Positions 27,501 to 36,500 of a stretch of 64,000 nt of DNA are shown here, one piece after another. The notes under the pieces were generated by a model. It had not been told where the DNA came from. It ran no database searches and was given only the letters and a program-made list of their open reading frames with translations. Within the stretch, counting starts at the first letter, position 1, and every line of letters starts with the position of its first letter. The DNA comes from Gymnogyps californianus. Its lineage: Eukaryota > Chordata > Aves > Accipitriformes > Cathartidae. The stretch spans positions 34,513,001 through 34,577,000 of the forward strand of contig NC_059478.1 in NCBI RefSeq assembly GCF_018139145.2. The letters run 5' to 3'. The position numbers and the translations under genes were made by a program.

Positions 27501-30500
27501 AGCCCTATGAGCAAGAGTTTTCCCTCGCAGCCCGCCGCTGCCCCCTCTAACTCAGACTTGCTGAATGATTTGTTTGGGGTTGGCGGGCCAAGTTCCCAGA
27601 GTCAAAGTGGACAGCCCGCTGCTGAGGAGGTCTTCCATGTGGGGGGACCTGGATCTGTGCAGTCAACTCCTCGGCGTTCCGCAGCTTCGGCATCCCCATC
27701 CCCGTCCCCAAGGGTAGGAGAAGGTAATAGTAGCTATGCCTAGTGTGTGACTTGGAGCACATGCTTTGAGAATCCCACCTGGGTGATCTGCTCTGGGCTG
27801 TTGGATTCCTCTTGGGTACACTCATTTCACAACAATTAAGAGCTGTGAGGAATCCCAAGAGGCCAGCCAGCTCCTCTACTCTGAGACAGGAGGTAGTGCA
27901 TCTTCACAGTCAAGAACACAAACCAGGCTATCTATCTAGTTTGTTCCCTAAAAGTCTCTGCTGGAGCTCACCCAAGCGTTTGGCTGGCTCCCTACGCTGA
28001 CAGCCACTGGAGATCATCAGTTTTGCTCTTACTATGCATCCAATAATGCATATGAGGAGAATATGTATTCATTTTTTTAAAAAAAAAAAAGCCTCTTAGG
28101 TTTTGGGTAGGCCCATAGCAGTTTGAATTTAATTTCTGTCTTAACTTTAGGGGGGTTGGAGCTATGATACTGATCCTGGACTATGAAATATGGCTACACA
28201 GTCCTCCTGTTTCTGGCCTTTCTGCAGGCAAGATAGGCAATATGAGAAGATTTTTTGTTTTTTCAAAGACAGATTGAGATCAGGCTGGCAGAAGGAGTGG
28301 TTGAATAGATATTAGAAAGAGGGATCTTTTGGAGGGTTAAGTGAACAGAGGAGAGCAAGTGAAAATCATTTCTAAGTGAACAGGTAAAGAGCCCAATCCA
28401 AGCTGCTCGGATTCGCTGAGGCCTCTGGATTAGACGGTCGGTTTTGCCAGAGGCAAAATGCGAGCAAGTGGCCGGATCTGACAGCGGGTCTCTGTGCACC
28501 GCGCTCAGCTGCACAGCCTCCCCGTGTTTGCTTTGGCCTTGGTTTATGTTACAGTTTAAGAGCTGACGTTGTCAACGCGTACCTGATTCAAAGAGCACAG
28601 TATGCTTACTTAACTTTTTCTCAGCAACTAATAACTTAAAGCATTCGCAACACCTGCCAACTTTCTTGTACAGAAATGGTATTTTTTTCCTTTTGTTAAG
28701 GAGGCGCAGGCTCGGGCGATGCTGGGGCTGACACTGGTAGCACCTACCACAGGATGGCCACGCAGGCAATTTCTGCTTGAGTCCTCCTTTCTCAGCTAGA
28801 ATTAAAAAAACCCTGCAGGCTTGGGGAGGTTTGTCTGCTAGTACACTCAAACACCAGATTTGCCAATGGTGTTTTCCGAAGCAAAAGGGACAGGAGCAGT
28901 TATAATCTACTTGTACCGAGACTTACAAAGGGAGGGAAGAGATGGAGACTGAGGACAGGAGGCAGGAGAGGGGAGAAAAATACAAGTTTCAGCGGAAGAA
29001 GTTGGGCCACTCGGATATGGAGAAGGTTCATTTTGCTGTGGCTGTTGTATGCTCAGTCTGAGAGCTTTCGCCCCGGGGGTGGGAAGGTTGTGCAGACACG
29101 CATCTCACAAGGCAGAGGTGCAGCAACAGTATCGGAAAGAGATTTCTGGATATTGTTGTCGAGCTTTGCAGAGCCAGACTGGTGCTTGAAAGAGAAAGGA
29201 AAAGCATCACACAGCTAAATTGTCCCAAGCCAGGAAAGCAAGAATAAGAGCTTGCGGGATAAGCGAAGACTAGTCATTTATTAAGCATCCTAAACAATGA
29301 GTAACATAAGTAATGAGTAGCATCATTAACACAATGCATAGCTTCTCAGGATTGTATCTTTCTTACAGTAGTATTATTGCATCTCTGTTCAGGATGCTCT
29401 TTACCTGAAACTTGTTGCCAAGTAAGAATTTGAGTGACTTCATAGGGGTTTCTTTTGTTGGTTGGGCTTGTTGGGTTTTTTACATGAAAGACAGCATGCT
29501 AAACAAATTGATCAAAAATGGAGTTTGAGAATGAACTGGATCTTTGTAACAAGTGATGCTATGTAGGAAAGATACCAGTTATTTTCTAAAGCTGTTTCTA
29601 AAAGACGATCCTTGTACCCTTGACATGTATAACTTTGACAGCCTAAAATCATCTTGGACTGCGTTCAGCTCTTGAGAGGAAGCAGGAATTGCACCAGGGC
29701 GCTAACTCCAAGCTCCAGGCTGTCCCTCACCATCCATTTATGTATTGGTAGTACGTGCAAGTTGAAACTTCATCTGAAGCGTCTAAGTATCTAAATACTC
29801 ACTTCGACTGCTCCTAAATTCAGCCCCTCTCTTTGGAAAAGACAGATGGGATCAATGAATGTGTTGCCATGACCAAGGCATGTGGCTCTCTAGGTCCCCT
29901 ACAATTTGGCTAGGGTACTGATACTTTCCAGCTGCTCTCCCACAGTTGCATGCTGTCTCCTATTTGGTATCTGCAGGTATTAGGTTTTCTTCTCCACACA
30001 CCAGTGTCTTTTCCCTGAAGCACGTTCATTGTACAAATGAATGATTTAGTTTTCTCAAATACGTTTTTACAGCCACTGCCTTTGATCCATTTGGAAGTAG
30101 CCCTAAGCAAACTGGTCCAGACCTCCTGGGTTCCTTTCTTGGTTCATCAGCTGTCCCTGGTGATCCTTTCCTTCAAGCAACAAGAAGTCCTTCACCAACT
30201 GTGCACAGCGATCCCTTTCACATGGGTAAGAAAGTGAGGCTTTTCTAGCGTATTTAAGTAAACGTGAAATGCTGCTTTTAAATAGTGTTGGAGCCATTAA
30301 GTACAAACTGATGCTTACCATAAAATGACTCTAAACCACAGAAACCCCACTAAACAGGAAAGGGCTTTTTGTCTCCAGACTTAAAGCATATTCATAATTT
30401 GAAGTGTGGTAGGATGAGACTAGTTTTGCTCAAGTCTTATACTTAATTAATAAGCTATTTGTATACATGAAAAAAGAGACCATGAAGAATGTCTGCCTGC

Positions 30501-33500
30501 ATATTCCTGTGGTTATGAGGTCTCATTTGAACAAAACTACCATTAATTGAGCTAAATAGAGCATGGCATATTAAGCCTGCTAGAGAAAACACACATCCTT
30601 TGGTGATTTTACAGGCATCTGCTTTCTTTAGTTCTGATAGTAACCCTGGCCAAATTCACGGTTGAATTTGACTCTTATTTGAAGAGAAGGATTTTTTTTC
30701 TTTATTGGACTTTTGTCTTCTCTTTGTTTGAAATGTCCCTTAGTTGTCCCCTTCTCCCCCCATGCCAATATTTAATGTTGTAACCTTCTCTGAAACATGT
30801 TCAGATACAAATTCGTTTGTGCCTGATCATCTAACACATGCCCTTGGGTGCAACAGTCTCGCTGGAAAGCCAAAATGACAAAGGAGGGAAGTAGCGTGCT
30901 GCTGGCACTGCTTGCATCCTTGCTTTGCCAAACTCGGGTATTAGATATTAAGTCTGTGAATAAGACGGTTGGGTCACACTTGGAGCTGGCTGCACTAATG
31001 AAAGGAATTTAAATGGTATCCCAGCATGATGAAGTATTAAATTACAGTGCTAATGTCTACGGATAATGAAATGCTGGCAGGGTGAGCTGCATAGATGTAG
31101 AGGCTTTATTTGATACAGGGTTAAAGGAAGGACTGTGTGTGTTCTTTCTGGTTTACATCTGTGTGGGCTGTTCCGCTATATTTGTTTTCTCCATCCTTGC
31201 CCTTTGCATGTAGAATATTTCCTTGGGTTGAGATGTATTCAGAAACACCTAACCCCATGTATTATTCTGGTGGGAAGAAGTCTATAAAGTCTCTGACCAA
31301 AGCTACCATAAAATGACCACTGTAAATCTGTGTCCTTCCCCGCCTACCTCTGTATAGTATGAGATCAGAAATAAACGTTAAATTTGTAATGCCCATCGTG
31401 GGGGAGAAGTTCACTTCTAATTGGCAAATGGTAGGTGGACACAATACTGTCTCTCCTGCTCCTTGCCCCCTACTCTTCCTAGATGCTGGATTATGTTGGT
31501 TTTGCTCTACTACTTTGAGATATTTATATGTAATCATTCTGCTTAGCTTCTAGCACACCAACGGTTTCCATACAACCAGATGTTTCTGGTGGTTGGGACT
31601 GGCCCAACAAACCAGGTATGTATCATAAAAATTCAGGATATTTAACACAAAACTCTTAAGGAGCCCTGAGAGAGGAGAGGCAGATGGAAGATGCTACCAG
31701 TGACTGCAGAGAACAGGTTCCCTCTTTCTGCTGCTTAGCACTTTGACTAATACAACAAAACTTCAATCCGGGTTTTAGTTAGTCTCATCTCAATGGCAGC
31801 AGGTATGCTGCCTGTCGTCCTGGTCTCCCAGTCATCCAAGTGAGGATCTGGCTAGAGATTACCAAACTCTTTTTCTGTTCAAAAATCTGGGTTTCCTTCC
31901 TCAAGAAACCAGGGCCTGCAGTGGGACAGGTGCTCGGTGAGGATGCATGTAGTTGTGTTTCATTCCCGTGTAGAGCCAAGAGAAGGACCTGGGAAGTGCT
32001 ATGCGTTCCTGGGATGCCACTAAACAATAGCATGATTCTTTCTAATCTTGGGAGAGTATGTATGTCCTACCAAAAGTTGCTTCCCGAAGGCTTCTAGTTC
32101 TTAAAATATATCCATTTGTCATAATTACTCTGTCACCGCAGACAGTCTCGGGAACATTTTTGTTGCTGAGCCTAATTGTGAGTGGGTGTGCAATTAGTCT
32201 GGGCCAACGCTGAGTTGAGACTGCTTAGGAACCTGACAATGGTACACTTAATTTTAACAGCAGTCTTCAAACATCATGTGACTGAGCCCTGGGTAAGAGC
32301 TGTACTCATGTAAAATAGGGATAAAAACTGAGTTATTTTTTCTTTCCTTTTCTTTTTTTTTCCCCTTTAAGGTGGCCTAGGTATGGGAAGTAAGTCAGCT
32401 GCCACCAGTCCTACAGGATCCCTCCACAGCACTCCCACTCATCTGCCTAAACCCCAAACACTGGATCCATTTGCTGATCTGGGGACCCTTTCAGCAAGTT
32501 TAGCAGGTTTGCATCCCTTATTTAAAAAAAAAAAAAAATAAAAAAAATTACCAGCTCTGTTTTAGAGAAATAGGATGAACAGCCTGGTATGTGACAAAGA
32601 GCTCTCTGGGTCCTCTCAACCTACCTGCATGCCAGTGCTGCTTTCAAGCTTTCCCTTCTGCCTGATTCTCTGTAAGTTCTCACAAATCTGTGCTTTTACC
32701 GATCCTCCATCAAAAAAACTGCTAACAACTTGTTGGGACCTCGGTAGGCTATGTGGATTGCAAAGCGTAACCTCTGTCTCGTAAGTCTAAACAGTCTCTG
32801 GCTAAGGATGCTCTGTGTTTAACTCTGACTGCAGAACTGTTGCTACAGACCTTGGAGCAGTGCCTGGGAGGAGACTTTGGCTCTTCAAAGCTACTGGGGT
32901 CCTTGAGGAATTGTTTCCTTCTAGACTTGACTCGGTTTTGTCCTTTGTGAGGAAACCTGTGGAACCTCACTAATCTGCCTCTAATTTGCAGTACTAGCTA
33001 AAGGTGGAGTCTGAACCCATTTTCATTTGCACCTGGCTACAAAAGACTGTTTGCTTCACTGCTTAGACAAGCATTTTCTCCTTGTTTTATCTCAGAAAAC
33101 GATCAGCAAACCCTCGACCCCAGTGTTATAAAGGCAGTTCTGGCAAATTATTTAAGTTTTCCTTAAAACCCAGCATGTCGGCTTGTCTGACTCTGGTAAA
33201 TAGATTTTTCTTCCCTTTGTCACTGCCCTCAGCTCTTTGCAAGCCATTGTGGTTTTATCTGATGTTTGTTTTCTCCTTTGCGTCAGTACCAGCATGGTTC
33301 TGGAATTAGGTTTCCCAGTTCCCTCTGCTGGATCACTATCTGCTCTGCAGGAGCAAAATAAAAAGTATGCCAAGACCCATGTCAGAGCCATCGAGGTGCT
33401 TTTAAAACACGTATTCTGTAACAAAGTTATGGAGTTTAAAAACAAATGACTTGGCATCCGCAGGATATTTAACCACATTTTTGTTGTTCATTACTAAGCC

Positions 33501-36500
33501 AAAAGCACTTGATCCAGTTTCCATGACATGTTTCAGAGCTCCAAGTTGAGTGTGGATGTTAGTCTCAAAGAATAAAACATTAACACTGCGTACCTCCCAC
33601 CACAAAGCCAGAGGAGCATCCCCTAAAGTAATAAGGTGCTGAAACACACAACTCTGGGGGATAGTATTACATCAGCACAGCATAAGGAGATACTATTTCA
33701 ACATACCTCAACTCGATGTTGCCACCGTAACCCACAGCAGCTGTGGTTCCCAGTTAGCTGCACGTAGCTTTCCCTGCCCTTCCCCAGCGAGCCGCTACTC
33801 CAATTCCTGTGCAATCTTCAAAGGCAGGTGCTGTCTTTTAAGCAGCTCACAGAGCAGTGACGGGGAAGTTGAAGGCCTTTGCTTGATGTTGCAATCAGAA
33901 GTTTGTGGCAGAACCGAAAACAGAAGCCACCTGCCTGGGGGATTTTGTTTAGGTTCCCTTTTTGGAAGGCAAGTCGGTATCCCGTTTGCTAATGCCGACT
34001 GTCACTCCTATTTCCCCGTACTCTGCAGGTGGCCCTTCGTTTGCCAGTAAGCCGACCACGCCGACAGGCATGGGTGGAGGATTCCCCCCCTCGCCGCAGA
34101 AACCCTCTCCCCAGCCCATGGGCGGCAGCGGTTGGCAGCAAGGGGCTGGCTATGGCTGGCAGCAGGCACAACCCAAAGCCCAGCCAAGCATGCCTCATGC
34201 CTCTCCCCAGAACAAGCCCAATTACAACGTGAGTTTCTCAGCGATGCCGGGAGCACAAAACGAACGTGGAAAAGGACCGGCTAACGTTGGTAAGCTTTTT
34301 CAGAGTTCAGCATCCAAAAGGTTGGCTCCTTCTAATATTGCTTTAATGCTCAAACATCTTAACAGGTTAGGGTCTACGCAAGTAAGTCATGCTGATCATT
34401 TGATGATATATCAAGTTCAACACTAGTTGTCCTGTTCTAGACTCTAAAGCATGCTAATATTTAGGAAATCCTGTATTCCAAAAGGGCTTCAATAATAATA
34501 ATTCAAAAGTAACATTAGCCTATACCTCTTTTGTGAGAACCTGAACGCTCATTAGCACTGGGAGATTGTTATAGTGATAAGTGTGGGGGGTGGCTTGGGC
34601 AGAAAAGCAGTGTTAAATAAACCTGAGTTGTGATAACAACTTAAAATCTTTTTGTTTTTCAAGATTCAAAACCAAAAGTGTCTGCAGATTTTGAAGATCT
34701 ATTATCTGGTCAAGGTTTTAATGCTCACAAGGACAAGAAGGGCCCCAAAACAATAGCTGAGATGAGAAAAGAAGAAATGGCTAAGGAGATGGACCCTGAA
34801 AAACTAAAAGTAAGCAATATTCTTGTTTATGCTCTTACAGTCATTCAACGTGTCTTTCGTTCTCATCATGCTGGAGGCTGCTTGAAACACAGTAAGCCAC
34901 CAGCCGTCCTGCATGTGAGGCAGCCGAGCAAATCTTTCAGATCATTCAGTGCCAGAAGCTATCCTCCTGTTTTAGCACTTACTTTTGTGCGCAGCCTCCA
35001 CAGCATTGCTGGATCCCAAGGACCATGTGCTATCTCTCATGCTGGCTTTCCGTAAAGTAGGTGTCTAAACTTGATAGCATCATAAACTGCCGTGCTCCCC
35101 ACTCGCATGCCAGAGAGCAGTGAGCTAGCGTGACCAGAAAGACAAAGTCATAAGCTGCAGATGTTGGGGAATATCGGAAGAATCTCCATTATCTCATCAG
35201 AATGAGAGATACTACTTAGAAAAAGTGGTAAGTTTGTAAAATCTCTGTTCTGAAACAGCTTCTTACAAATAAACCAGATAAAAGAGCAGTGACCATCTCT
35301 GCCAGTCCTTCTGCCAAACCCAGGTTTTGGTGAAATGAGGGATGTTCTCCCCATGATGAGATTGCCTTGGGGCAGAAAGTGAGAACTTCCTGCTGTTTGT
35401 TCATATAATAAATTCTCATGCCGTCCCTGGAGGTGTGAACATCCTTTGGAATAGATTTGAAACTCCAAGGTTATATTTCTGTCCTAAACCAGACTGTGGC
35501 GAACAGTGCCTTGCTCAGTGTTCCTGTCAGAGCTGCTGGTCTCCCATATCACTCCAGCCCTGATTAGCAGGCACAGCTAATTGAAGTAATCCTCTGTCTC
35601 ATTAATCTTGCCTGCTTTGGAATTCTCTCATCTCTCCTCAATAAATTGCCAAATTACAGATCTATTATGAAGGGAAGGAAATTCAGTCTGTCCCACTCTA
35701 CATTTGAAATATGAAATGTTGAATTATAATTATAGAAGGATACAGAACCGAGAGGAAAAGCTCAAGCAAAAGCCAAGCAAACTTCTAGGAAACAGAATGA
35801 GTTAATTTTTTAGAACAAATTTTTGTTTAACCTTGTGGAAAGGTTTTAACCTTTGGAAAGCGTGTGCCAGCAACCATGCTGAACACGAACGTCAGCCACT
35901 TGTAACCAACGGACAGCTGTCAGGCCATCAAGTGGGCAGTAGTTTTCCCAGTTCATAAGCTATACAACTTCAGCGGTTCATGTGGTACTACTTCATGAGT
36001 GTAACATTTTCCCCCCAGCAAGCTGCCGAATCACTGAAGCACGAGGCTGATTCTCCCTTCCCAATACAATTCCCTTTGCTTTGATGCATTTTGTTTCATT
36101 GAGTCACTTCTTCAGTTCAGCCTGGAACTGTTAAATCAGTTTACGCTTTGGTTTTCACGTTTACTTCCCTTTCCTCCTCCCCTTCCCCAGCTGTAGGCTA
36201 AAAGATGGCAACCACTAAGGAGGGCTACATCATCTAGGAAAGTGGACTCCCTGTTGCTTTATTTGACTGCTGGATTGCAGGTAGCAAATAGGCACGTGGA
36301 GAGAATTGAGGCTTCTGACTTAGAGCTTAAAAAGATTTGTATTGAAGCCAACCTTCAGCATGAGTCTTTAGAAGACTTAACTCTAGACATGCACAAAAGA
36401 TACACATCCACAGCAGAGTTCTAGTCAAGCTTACTTTAGGCGTGTGATTAAGCTTGCTAAAGAGCCACACAGTTAACCATTTCATTTATCTTCTGACTAT

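Noticed and set aside
27330..27743. 137-codon plus-strand frame ending SSYA
   Set aside because: It is exon 12 plus a few intron codons. The true junction is the GT after 27723.
33962..34426. 154-codon plus-strand frame
   Set aside because: It is DNAJC6 exon 16 (34029-34289) with intron read-through on both sides.
36242..36424. 60-codon protein-like frame in DNAJC6 intron 17
   Set aside because: It begins with GTG, has no acceptor or donor that would join it in phase to DNAJC6, and I do not recognise it.
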